A stretch of 16,604 nt of DNA, from the NCBI GenBank assembly GCA_018364635.1, contig JAGZLR010000045.1, forward strand, positions 1-16,604, given 5' to 3'. A program made the position numbers and the translations under genes. The DNA is from Clostridiales bacterium (GTDB lineage Bacteria; Bacillota; Clostridia; Lachnospirales; Anaerotignaceae). How positions within the stretch are numbered: the first letter of the stretch is position 1; every line of letters starts with the position of its first letter. Under the pieces are notes generated by a model. That model saw only the letters and a list, made by a program, of their open reading frames with translations. It did no database searches and was not told the DNA's origin. This document shows positions 1-6,962 of the stretch, in pieces.

Positions 1-1179
1 TGGAGCTTCTATTTGAATATCAAACCGGTCTAACAGAGGGCCGGAAATCCGGTTGGTATATTTTTCGATTTCATTGTCAGTACAGTGACAGCGGTTGGGA
101 TCGCCCAAATGTCCACATGGACAAGGATTCATTGCAGCAATGAGCATAAAATTGCAAGGATAAGTGACAGTACCATTTGCACGGGATATTGTAATTTTTC
201 GGTCTTCAAGGGGCTGTCTTAGAGACTCTAATGCGCTTCTGCGAAACTCAGGAAGTTCATCCAAAAACAAAATACCATTATGAGCAAGACTAACTTCTCC
301 AGGACGAGGAATTCTGCCTCCTCCAATAAGTGCCATTTCCGAACAGGTATGATGCGGAGACCTAAATGGCCTGGTATGAATGAGAGCTTGATCTCGTGGC
401 AACAAACCTGAGACACTATAAATTTTGGTAGTTTCTAAGCTTTCCGCAAAAGACAGATCTGGAAGTATCGTAGGAAGTCGACTTGCCATCATCGTTTTAC
501 CTGATCCTGGAGGACCGATAATCAGAATATTATGGGATCCAGCTGCAGCAATTTCTAAGGCGCGTTTTGCACTTTCCTGTCCTCTTACATCAGAAAAGTC
601 TAAGGGTGAATCTTTAAATTCAGAAGAAAAAAGTTTGCTGATATCTGTATGATAAGGTTTATTTTTTATTTGACCATTTAAGAGGTCCACAAGTTCTTTT
701 AATGAACTAACAGGATAGCTTTCTGTACCGTCAATGAGGGAAGCCTCTCCTGCATTTTCAGCAGGAACAATAAATTTACGAAATCCTTGTTCATAGCCAC
801 TAATGACCATGGGAAGTACACCGTTAACTCTGCGGACAGATCCGTCCAGGCTAAGTTCCCCAATAAAAAGTGTGTTTTCTAGGTTTTTTGGCGTAATTAC
901 ACCACCAGCCAATAAAATTCCCGCAGCAATAGGGAGATCAAAATGTGTTCCTTCTTTTCTAACATCTGCTGGAGCAAGATTAATTGTTATTTTTTTCGGG
1001 GGTAGTGTGAAACCGGAGTTTTTTATAGCGGTCCGTACTCGTTCTTTGGATTCTTTGACGGCATTATCTGGAAGGCCTACCAAGTCATAACCTGGAAGTC
1101 CCTGACTAATATCTGTTTCCACATCAACGATTGTTCCATCAATTCCTGATAGTGTACAGCTTTTAAGTTTTGAAATCAT
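1..1179 (-). CDS. comM: YifB/ComM-family Mg-chelatase-like AAA+ ATPase, 3' part missing
   Basis: The minus strand stays open for 393 codons from ATG at 1179 to the window edge, so the N-terminus is complete and the C-terminus (about 115 residues of a usual ~510) lies outside. Residues 1-170 form the Lon-protease-like/ChlI domain typical of YifB, including GLPGYDLVGLPD (27-38) and NLAPADVRKEG (67-77). The AAA+ module carries a Walker A motif GPPGSGKT (222-229), a Walker B motif ILFLDE (303-308) and a Cys cluster, CPCG plus CHC (353-366). In Proteobacteria ComM is a helicase that aids branch migration during natural transformation; in Firmicutes the role is less well established, so the symbol rests on family membership. 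The start is supported by AGAGAGG a few bases upstream. The gene is divergent from dprA, another DNA-uptake/recombination gene. The family call is very secure. Confidence 0.93.
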   Translation of the reverse strand, partial: MISKLKSCTLSGIDGTIVDVETDISQGLPGYDLVGLPDNAVKESKERVRTAIKNSGFTLPPKKITINLAPADVRKEGTHFDLPIAAGILLAGGVITPKNLENTLFIGELSLDGSVRRVNGVLPMVISGYEQGFRKFIVPAENAGEASLIDGTESYPVSSLKELVDLLNGQIKNKPYHTDISKLFSSEFKDSPLDFSDVRGQESAKRALEIAAAGSHNILIIGPPGSGKTMMASRLPTILPDLSFAESLETTKIYSVSGLLPRDQALIHTRPFRSPHHTCSEMALIGGGRIPRPGEVSLAHNGILFLDELPEFRRSALESLRQPLEDRKITISRANGTVTYPCNFMLIAAMNPCPCGHLGDPNRCHCTDNEIEKYTNRISGPLLDRFDIQIEAP

Positions 1180-1273
1180 ATAAAACCTCTCTCGATGAAA
1201 ACGTTTTTAGCAGAGTAAATGGATAGATTCTATCAAAAATCTCAGCTAATCTTTGGTATTTCTTTACATAAAT

Positions 1274-1302
1274 AATATAACAACAACTGTCTCTTTTTTC
1301 AA
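1274..1302 (-). promoter_or_regulatory. Predicted sigma-A promoter for comM
   Basis: Read on the minus strand, TTGAAA (-35, at 1302-1297) and TATATT (-10, at 1279-1274) are separated by exactly 17 bp. Each box differs from consensus at one position. Transcription would begin near 1267, giving a leader of about 88 nt before the comM ATG. Inferred from sequence only. Confidence 0.6.
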
Positions 1303-1331
1303 CGGTAAACAGAAAAAGAAGGTGATTTTTA

Positions 1332-1361
1332 TAGAATTTAATTATTTTCCTTGAAATTCTA
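1332..1361. repeat. 8-bp inverted repeat overlapping the dprA -35 box
   Basis: TAGAATTT at 1332-1339 and its exact reverse complement AAATTCTA at 1354-1361 are separated by 14 bp. The right arm overlaps the last three bases of the predicted dprA -35 hexamer. It could be an operator, but it is AT-rich and short, so chance is a fair alternative. Confidence 0.35.
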
Positions 1362-1379
1362 AAGGAAAGCATTTATCAT
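1351..1379 (+). promoter_or_regulatory. Predicted sigma-A promoter for dprA-topA
   Basis: TTGAAA (1351-1356) and TATCAT (1374-1379) have a 17-bp spacer, and each has one mismatch to consensus. The start would be near 1386, leaving a leader of about 28 nt. Together with the comM promoter it makes the 234-bp gap a divergent regulatory region. No terminator or small gene is evident there. Confidence 0.6.
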
Positions 1380-1413
1380 TAGGTGCATATTTGAAAAACG
1401 TGGGGGTACGTTT

Positions 1414-2745
1414 ATGTGGGATGATTATGATATTATGTGGCTGTCTCGAATGGAAGGTTTGGGGGTTAAGAGAATTTTCCATTTAATTGAAAAATTTGAC
1501 AGTTATCAAGAGCTAATGGAATCAGGTCCTAAGGGGCTTGAAAAGATTGGGAAAATACCTAAAGCATCCATTGATAGTATATTCAAAGATGACAGCCAAG
1601 AGAAACTTCGTATTTGGATGGAAGAATTGTATAAAGATAGTATCCGTTTTGTTTCCATTATGAATCCGGAGTATCCACCGCTTTTGCGTGCCATTGCTTC
1701 TCCTCCTGTAGGATTATATGTACGCGGTCAACTGCCGGAGTGGGATAATCCAGCTGTTAGTATGGTTGGTTCTAGAGGTTGCTCTAGGTATGGGGCAGAT
1801 ATGGCGGTGCAGATTGCTTCTGGCCTTGCTCAGAAGGGATATTGTGTTGTCAGTGGCATGGCGAAAGGTATTGACTCCTATTCTCACGAAGGAGCATTAC
1901 TTGCCAAAGGAAAAACAATTGCGGTGTTGGGCTGTGGTGTGAACGTATGTTATCCGGCAAGTAATAAATCTTTGATGGAACGAATTTTATCTTCAGGATG
2001 TATTGTAAGCGAATATCCGCCGAATACAAGGGCTAGGGCAGAATTCTTTCCGGCAAGGAATCGAATTATTAGTGGAATAAGCACTGCTACAGTTATCGTT
2101 GAGGCCGGCAGAAAAAGTGGCACGCTGATTACTGCGAAAGATGCGTTGCTGGAAAAAAGATCGGTACTAGCTGTTCCTGGAAATCTGAATAGTAAACTTA
2201 GTTTTGGCACAAATGATTTAATCCGAAGTGGAGAGGGAACTATGATTACAGGATATGAGGATGTAGAAAATATTTTACAGAAGACATGGTGGAAATGGAA
2301 ACCATATGTTGAAGTTGACAAAAAGGAAATGTTAGAAGACATTTTGACAAGAATTGAAGCTCAGGAAGACGAAGAGCGCTCCATTTTTGCTATGGAAGAT
2401 CTGGAGGAAGAACAGTATGAACTTTCTAATGCAGATATAGAGAAATTAAAAAAACAGCAAGAGGAATCAAATCAGAGGAAATTAATACAAGATACAAATT
2501 CCAAAATGGAAATAAAAGCACAGAGGAATGTTGATTCTACAAAAACAGAGGACGGTAATATATTAGAACGTTTAAGCCCGCAAGAGGCACAGATTTACCA
2601 GATATTGGGAAGTGAGCCGGTTAACATAGAGTTTATTATAGAAAAAACGGGAATAAATTTTCAAAAAATTCAGTATGCTCTTACCATGATGGAGATTTCC
2701 AATGTGATAGAGCGTTGTTCTGGGGAAAGGTATAAGAGAAAGTAA
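1414..2745 (+). CDS. dprA: DNA processing protein DprA (Smf)
   Basis: DprA binds incoming single-stranded DNA and loads RecA during natural transformation; it is also widely present in bacteria not known to be competent. The 443-residue product has an N-terminal helical domain (about 1-75) and the Rossmann-like DprA core (about 80-290). The core contains GSR (119-121, with the conserved ssDNA-contacting Arg), SGMAKGID (147-154), the AVLGCG strand (170-175), SEYPP (199-203), FPARNRIISG (212-221) and SGTLITA (235-241). A winged-helix DML1-like domain closes the protein (about 387-440). Between core and tail lies a long, highly charged linker (about 300-385), which makes the protein longer than most homologues. 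SGMAKGID replaces the more usual SGLARGID. The start is preceded by a G-rich site (GGGGGT, 1402-1407). topA follows after 26 bp and is probably co-transcribed. Confidence 0.95.
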   Translation: MWDDYDIMWLSRMEGLGVKRIFHLIEKFDSYQELMESGPKGLEKIGKIPKASIDSIFKDDSQEKLRIWMEELYKDSIRFVSIMNPEYPPLLRAIASPPVGLYVRGQLPEWDNPAVSMVGSRGCSRYGADMAVQIASGLAQKGYCVVSGMAKGIDSYSHEGALLAKGKTIAVLGCGVNVCYPASNKSLMERILSSGCIVSEYPPNTRARAEFFPARNRIISGISTATVIVEAGRKSGTLITAKDALLEKRSVLAVPGNLNSKLSFGTNDLIRSGEGTMITGYEDVENILQKTWWKWKPYVEVDKKEMLEDILTRIEAQEDEERSIFAMEDLEEEQYELSNADIEKLKKQQEESNQRKLIQDTNSKMEIKAQRNVDSTKTEDGNILERLSPQEAQIYQILGSEPVNIEFIIEKTGINFQKIQYALTMMEISNVIERCSGERYKRK

Positions 2746-2764
2746 TAAGAGAAAGTAATAAGAG
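2735..2764 (+). repeat. 13-bp tandem duplication spanning the dprA stop
   Basis: The 13-bp unit AGAGAAAGTAATA occurs at 2735-2747 and again at 2748-2760, and AGAG begins a third copy at 2761. The first copy contains the last dprA codons and its stop, which is followed directly by a second in-frame TAA. The start of the third copy supplies the AGAGG of the topA ribosome binding site. Most of the dprA-topA spacer is therefore duplicated sequence. Confidence 0.9.
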
Positions 2765-2771
2765 GTGTGGT

Positions 2772-4862
2772 ATGGCAAAAAATTTAGTAATTGTGGAATC
2801 ACCAGCAAAGTCTAAAACGATAAAAAAGTTTCTTGGCTCCAATTATAAGGTGGAGGCATCTATGGGACATGTTCGTGATTTGCCAAAAAGTCAGTTGGGT
2901 ATTGATATAGAAAACGATTATGAGCCCAAATACATTACCATTCGTGGGAAAGGAGAGCTTTTGGCAAAACTTAGAAAAGAAGCAAAAAATGCTGATAAAG
3001 TTTATTTAGCAACTGACCCTGACCGTGAGGGAGAGGCAATTAGTTGGCATTTAATGACAGCTTTGAATTTAGATGAGAAGAATACAAGCCGTATTACGTT
3101 TAACGAAATTACGAAAAATGCTGTCAAACGTTCTATTAAAGAAGCCCGCAAGATAGATATGTCCTTGGTAGATGCACAGCAAGCTCGACGGGTTATCGAT
3201 CGTTTAATTGGCTACCCTATCAGCAGTCTTTTGTGGAAAAAAGTAAAAAAAGGGCTGAGTGCAGGAAGAGTACAGTCAGTTGCTTTGCGTCTAGTTTGCG
3301 ACAGAGAAGAGGAAATCAAAAATTTTATACCAGAAGAATATTGGACTATCAATCTTACTCTTTCCAATGAGGAAGGAAAGGAATTTAATGCGCTTTTTTC
3401 TGGAGATGAGAAAGGAAAAATTGAGCTAAACAGCGCAGAAGAGGTAGATAAGATTCTTAAAAGTTTAGAAAATGTGGAATTTGAAGTAGCTGAAGTAAAA
3501 AAAGGCGTTAGAATCAAAAAAACAGTTCCGCCATTTACAACTAGTACAATGCAGCAGGAGTCTAGCCGATACCTTAATATGTCAGCTCAAAAGACAATGA
3601 TGGTTGCCCAGCAGCTATATGAAGGAGTCGATATTAAAGGAGAGGGCACAATTGGTTTGGTATCCTATATCCGTACAGATTCTGTTCGTATTTCAGATGA
3701 AGCATATGAGGATGTAAAAACATTTATCGGTGAGACTTATGGTGAAAATTATGTGCTTTCAGAGCGGCCTGTTTATAAATCAAAGAATAACAGTCAAGAT
3801 GCCCATGAGGCTATCCGTCCTACATCTGCAGCTCGCACACCAGACAGCATGAAAGATTCTTTGACAAAAGAGCAGTATAAGCTATACAAAATTATTTGGG
3901 AAAGATTTGTTGCAAGTCAAATGCCGCCTGCAGAGTACAATACAGTAGCAGTGCGGATCAAAGGTGGAGAATATGTTTTTCGTTCTAGTGGATCAAAACT
4001 GAAATTTGACGGATTTTTAAAGGTGTATCAAACAGAAGAGGAAAAGGAAGATTTTATTCCTGAGTTAACGAAATCTATGAATTTAAAAAAGAAAAAAGTT
4101 GAGCCACAGCAGCATTTTACTCAGGCACCTCCACGTTTTACGGATGCATCTCTCATTAAGACATTGGAGGAAGTGGGAGTAGGGCGTCCAAGCACCTATG
4201 CGCCTACACTATCTACCATTCAGACTAGGAATTATGTTGTAAAAGAGAACAAAATGCTTTGCCCAACAGAGTTAGGGGAAGCGGTCAATGAAATTATGAA
4301 AAAATATTTTACTAATATTGTCGATGTAGATTTTACAGCTAACATGGAATCTGATTTAGATAAAGTGGAAGCAGGCGTGTTTGAATGGAAAGAGATTTTA
4401 AGAGGCTTTTATCCTCTCTTTGAGGATACGCTGAAAAATGCACAGGAGAAACTGGAGAAGGTCACAATTAAAGATGAAGTAACGGATGTGATTTGTGAAA
4501 AATGTGGCCGAAATATGGTAGTAAAATATGGGAAATATGGTAAATTTCTTGCTTGTCCTGGCTTTCCTGACTGTCAGAATGCAAAACCATTTTTTGAAGA
4601 TGCAGGAGTGGCTTGCCCGCTATGTGGAGGGAAAGTATTGGTGAAAAAGACAAAAAAAGGCCGAAAATATTTTGGCTGTGAGAATAATCCAGACTGTCAG
4701 TTCATGTCATGGAATAAACCAACAGACAAAAAGTGTCCAAAGTGTGGCAGTTATCTAGTAGAAAAAGGCGGAAAAAACAAAAAATTAGTTTGTTCTAATG
4801 ACACCTGTGGTTACGTGGAGGATTTTTCAAAGGATCTGGAAGAGAATCAGGAATTATCATAA
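2772..4862 (+). CDS. topA: DNA topoisomerase I (type IA)
   Basis: This enzyme relaxes negative supercoils by cutting and passing one DNA strand through a 5'-phosphotyrosine intermediate. The 696-residue protein opens with the Toprim domain: VIVESPAKSKTI (6-17) and the acidic Mg-binding motif TDPDREGE (81-88). The catalytic tyrosine is Y299 in SYIRTDS, and HEAIRP (345-350) is another family hallmark. GVGRPSTYAP (469-478) sits in the central core. The C-terminus carries three Cys4 zinc-ribbon modules: C575/C578/C595/C601, C615/C618/C636/C642 and C655/C658/C674/C679. All key residues are present and the length is typical of Firmicutes. AGAGG six bases before the ATG supports the start. No terminator is evident between its stop and the rpsB promoter 17 bp downstream, so some readthrough into rpsB is possible. 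Confidence 0.98.
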   Translation: MAKNLVIVESPAKSKTIKKFLGSNYKVEASMGHVRDLPKSQLGIDIENDYEPKYITIRGKGELLAKLRKEAKNADKVYLATDPDREGEAISWHLMTALNLDEKNTSRITFNEITKNAVKRSIKEARKIDMSLVDAQQARRVIDRLIGYPISSLLWKKVKKGLSAGRVQSVALRLVCDREEEIKNFIPEEYWTINLTLSNEEGKEFNALFSGDEKGKIELNSAEEVDKILKSLENVEFEVAEVKKGVRIKKTVPPFTTSTMQQESSRYLNMSAQKTMMVAQQLYEGVDIKGEGTIGLVSYIRTDSVRISDEAYEDVKTFIGETYGENYVLSERPVYKSKNNSQDAHEAIRPTSAARTPDSMKDSLTKEQYKLYKIIWERFVASQMPPAEYNTVAVRIKGGEYVFRSSGSKLKFDGFLKVYQTEEEKEDFIPELTKSMNLKKKKVEPQQHFTQAPPRFTDASLIKTLEEVGVGRPSTYAPTLSTIQTRNYVVKENKMLCPTELGEAVNEIMKKYFTNIVDVDFTANMESDLDKVEAGVFEWKEILRGFYPLFEDTLKNAQEKLEKVTIKDEVTDVICEKCGRNMVVKYGKYGKFLACPGFPDCQNAKPFFEDAGVACPLCGGKVLVKKTKKGRKYFGCENNPDCQFMSWNKPTDKKCPKCGSYLVEKGGKNKKLVCSNDTCGYVEDFSKDLEENQELS

Positions 4863-4878
4863 AAATCAAAAAAATTAG

Positions 4879-4907
4879 TTGATCTAACGTATTATCTATG
4901 ATATAAT
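4879..4907 (+). promoter_or_regulatory. Strong predicted promoter for the rpsB operon
   Basis: TTGATC (4879-4884) and a perfect TATAAT (4902-4907) are spaced 17 bp apart, with an upstream TG (4899-4900) giving an extended -10. This is the best promoter in the window and fits a ribosomal-protein operon. Transcription should start near 4914, leaving a leader of about 100 nt before rpsB. Confidence 0.8.
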
Positions 4908-4931
4908 GCAAAACGGTATAAATAAAACACA

Positions 4932-4988
4932 CATATTTCCTGATGGGAGGCTGGTGCCTAGATAGGTCGCTTCCTTAGAGGAAATGTG
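4932..4988 (+). promoter_or_regulatory. Structured rpsB mRNA leader, possible autoregulatory element
   Basis: Bases 4932-4941 pair with 4979-4988 over 10 bp with one G-U. Inside, GGAGGC (4946-4951) pairs with GCTTCC (4969-4974), also with one G-U. An alternative hairpin, TTCCT (4971-4975) with AGGAA (4979-4983), would break both stems, so two exclusive folds are possible. Ribosomal-protein operons are often controlled by such leaders; S2 autoregulation through the rpsB leader is known in Proteobacteria. I cannot match this one to a named RNA family, and its function is inferred. Confidence 0.45.
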
Positions 4989-5001
4989 GAGGACTAACCA
5001 T

Positions 5002-5007
5002 AGGAGG
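5002..5007 (+). promoter_or_regulatory. Ribosome binding site fixing the rpsB start
   Basis: A perfect AGGAGG lies six bases before ATG 5014. It favours this start over the in-frame ATG at 4984, which lies inside the leader stem and would add ten residues (beginning MWRTN) that do not resemble an S2 N-terminus. Confidence 0.9.
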
Positions 5008-5013
5008 TGCGCT

Positions 5014-5748
5014 ATGAGCGTAATATCAATGAAACAGTTACTTGAAGCAGGTGTTCACTTTGGTCATCAGACTAGAAGATGGAACCCTAAAATGGCAGAG
5101 TATATCTTTGCTGAAAGAAATGGAATCTACATTATCGATCTTCAGAAAACAGTTAAGAAGATTGATGAGGCGTATGAGGCAGTTGCTAATGTCATTGCCG
5201 ATGGAGGAGAAATCCTTTTTGTAGGAACAAAGAAACAAGCGCAGGATTCTATTAAGGAAGAAGCTGAAAGATGTGGTATGTATTTCGTAAATCAGAGATG
5301 GTTGGGCGGAATGCTGACAAACTTTACAACAATTAAGACAAGAATCGCAAGACTTGCTGAACTTGAAAAAATGCAGGAAGATGGTATTTTTGAAGTTCTT
5401 CCAAAAAAAGAGGTTGCTGTTCTTCTTCATGAAATGGATAAGTTACAGAAAAACCTTGGTGGTATCAAGAATATGAAAAAAATTCCTGATGTTATGTTTG
5501 TTGTAGATCCAAGAAAAGAAAGAATTGCTATCCAGGAAGCACATACATTAGGCATCCCTGTTGTAGCAATTGTTGATACAAACTGTGATCCTGAGGAAGT
5601 GGATTATGTTATTCCAGGTAACGATGATGCAATCCGTGCAGTGAAACTGATCGCTTCTAAAATTGCTGACGCAGTAATTGAATCCAAACAGGGTGAACAG
5701 ATGCAAGATGCAGATTCTGTAGAGGAAGAAGCACCTGTTGAGGCTTAA
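5014..5748 (+). CDS. rpsB: 30S ribosomal protein S2
   Basis: S2 sits at the head-body junction of the small ribosomal subunit and is needed for S1 binding or mRNA docking in many bacteria. The 244-residue product begins MSVISMKQLLEAGVHFGHQT, the standard S2 N-terminus. It continues with RRWNPKMAEYIF (21-32), GTKKQAQ, the NQRWLGGMLTNF motif, DPRKERIAIQEA, and the D-N-DP-x-VDYVIPGNDDA signature. The C-terminal tail is acidic (VEEEAPVEA) and variable, as is usual. Length is normal. It is the first gene after the strong 4879-4907 promoter and the structured leader, and is followed by an intrinsic terminator before tsf. This fits high expression of S2 with reduced expression of downstream genes. 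Confidence 0.98.
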   Translation: MSVISMKQLLEAGVHFGHQTRRWNPKMAEYIFAERNGIYIIDLQKTVKKIDEAYEAVANVIADGGEILFVGTKKQAQDSIKEEAERCGMYFVNQRWLGGMLTNFTTIKTRIARLAELEKMQEDGIFEVLPKKEVAVLLHEMDKLQKNLGGIKNMKKIPDVMFVVDPRKERIAIQEAHTLGIPVVAIVDTNCDPEEVDYVIPGNDDAIRAVKLIASKIADAVIESKQGEQMQDADSVEEEAPVEA

Positions 5749-5775
5749 GATTTTGACTGATTGAGGCGTATGCCC

Positions 5776-5810
5776 AGGGCTTCAGCCTACAAAAGGGCTG
5801 AAGCTTTTTT
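5776..5810 (+). terminator. Intrinsic terminator/attenuator between rpsB and tsf
   Basis: GCTTCAGCC (5779-5787) pairs perfectly with GGCTGAAGC (5796-5804) across an eight-base loop, followed by six T residues (5805-5810). The A/G bases just before the stem can extend it into the T tract. No convincing promoter fits in the 41 bp between this and tsf, so it is best read as a partial terminator within the operon. Confidence 0.85.
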
Positions 5811-5851
5811 ACTGAAATTCTTCTATTAAAAAAGTACAGGAGGAAACGAAT

Positions 5852-6787
5852 ATGGCAGTTACAGCAAGTATGGTAAAAGAACTGAGAGAAATGACAGGCG
5901 TTGGTATGTCCGACTGCAAAAAAGCATTGGTTGAGGCTGACGGAGACATGGAAAAGGCTGTGGAATCTTTAAGAAAAAAAGGTCTGGCAGCATCTGCGAA
6001 AAAAGAAGGCCGTATTGCAGCAGAAGGTGTTGCCTATTGTGCAGTTTCTGATGACAATAAAATTGGTGCTGTTGTAGAAGTAAATAGTGAAACCGACTTT
6101 GTTGCAAAAAATGAAAAGTTTAAAGCTTATGTTGCTGAAGTTGGCAAGCAGGTTTTAGCAACCAAAAATGAGACTGTAGAAGCTTTTATGGAAGAGCCTT
6201 GGATCGCAGATCCTAGTGTTAAAGTAAGTGAAGCTCTGAGCCAAGAAGTAGCAATTATTGGAGAAAAGCTTTCTATTAGAAGATTTGAAAAGTTTGCTCT
6301 AGAAGGTTCAGGTGCGATTGTAAGTTATGTTCATGGCAATGGTAAAATTGCTGTTATGATCGAACTTGCTTGTGAAAAAGAAGATCCAGCATTATTGGAG
6401 ATGGGCAAAAATGTCTGTATGCAGATTGCTGCTTTAAATCCAAAATTTATCACATCAGATGATATTTCTGAAGAATTTAAAGCACATGAAGTTGAAATTT
6501 TGAAACAACAGGCAATGAATGATCCTAAAAATGCTGGAAAACCAGAAAATATTATAGAAAAAATGATCGTTGGCAGATTGAATAAAGAATTTAAAGAGTT
6601 ATGCTTGATTGAGCAGCCTTATGTAAAAGATGGCGATATGACAGTAAAGCAGTATATCGATTCTGTGGCTAAACAGATTGGCGCACCATCAATTGAAATT
6701 AAAAGAATGGTTCGTTTTGAGACAGGTGAAGGCCTTGCAAAGAAAGAAGAAAACTTTGCAGAGGAAGTGGCAAAGGCAGCAAAATAA
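5852..6787 (+). CDS. tsf: Elongation factor Ts
   Basis: EF-Ts is the guanine-nucleotide exchange factor that recharges EF-Tu with GTP in the cytoplasm. The 311-residue product shows an N-terminal UBA-like domain (about 1-45) with VKELREMTGVGMSDCKKAL (8-26). The core TDFVAKNEKF (81-90), which contacts the nucleotide-binding domain of EF-Tu, is intact. A second core subdomain includes SYVHGNGKIAVMIEL, and the C-terminus carries the SVAKQIGA stretch. It is slightly longer than many homologues. The start is supported by AGGAGG eight bases upstream (5838-5843). Expression probably depends on readthrough of the rpsB-tsf hairpin, and a second terminator follows the gene. Confidence 0.98.
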   Translation: MAVTASMVKELREMTGVGMSDCKKALVEADGDMEKAVESLRKKGLAASAKKEGRIAAEGVAYCAVSDDNKIGAVVEVNSETDFVAKNEKFKAYVAEVGKQVLATKNETVEAFMEEPWIADPSVKVSEALSQEVAIIGEKLSIRRFEKFALEGSGAIVSYVHGNGKIAVMIELACEKEDPALLEMGKNVCMQIAALNPKFITSDDISEEFKAHEVEILKQQAMNDPKNAGKPENIIEKMIVGRLNKEFKELCLIEQPYVKDGDMTVKQYIDSVAKQIGAPSIEIKRMVRFETGEGLAKKEENFAEEVAKAAK

Positions 6788-6821
6788 ATATATTCTTTAT
6801 CCTTCCCGAAAGAGATTAGCG

Positions 6822-6853
6822 AAAGGAAACTCATGATTGGGTTTCCTTTTTTT
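6822..6853 (+). terminator. Intrinsic terminator after tsf
   Basis: AAGGAAACTC (6823-6832) pairs with GGGTTTCCTT (6839-6848) through 10 bp with one G-U and a six-base loop. The right arm runs into a seven-T tract (6847-6853). This is a convincing rho-independent terminator. Between it and pyrH (6854-6962) I find only weak promoter-like boxes: TTGTTA at 6861 with TAAAAA at 6885, and TGGAAA at 6914 with TAAATT at 6937. The latter would start transcription inside the ribosome binding site. Confidence 0.85.
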
Positions 6854-6962
6854 CTGCTTATTGTTAGATAAAGAACTTTTTAGCTAAAAATTTGCAGAAA
6901 AAAAATAAAGGGATGGAAATTTTATATGGATTATGGTAAATTAGTAAAAGGAGGTTGGTAGA

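Noticed and set aside
425..1090. Plus-strand open frames at 425-652 and 803-1090
   Set aside because: They are antisense shadows of the comM-family gene, whose 393-codon minus-strand frame contains all the expected ATPase motifs.
1950..2342. 130-codon open frame on the minus strand inside dprA
   Set aside because: It lies antisense to a clear DprA core, has no ribosome binding site or recognisable domain, and is explained by codon bias of the sense gene.
5038..5430. 130-codon open frame on the minus strand inside rpsB
   Set aside because: It is fully antisense to conserved S2 motifs, and its composition (F, S, N, C-rich) is typical of a shadow frame.
5753..5781. Possible tsf promoter with TTGACT at 5753
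   Set aside because: No -10 hexamer lies 16-18 bp downstream, and the terminator stem occupies that position.
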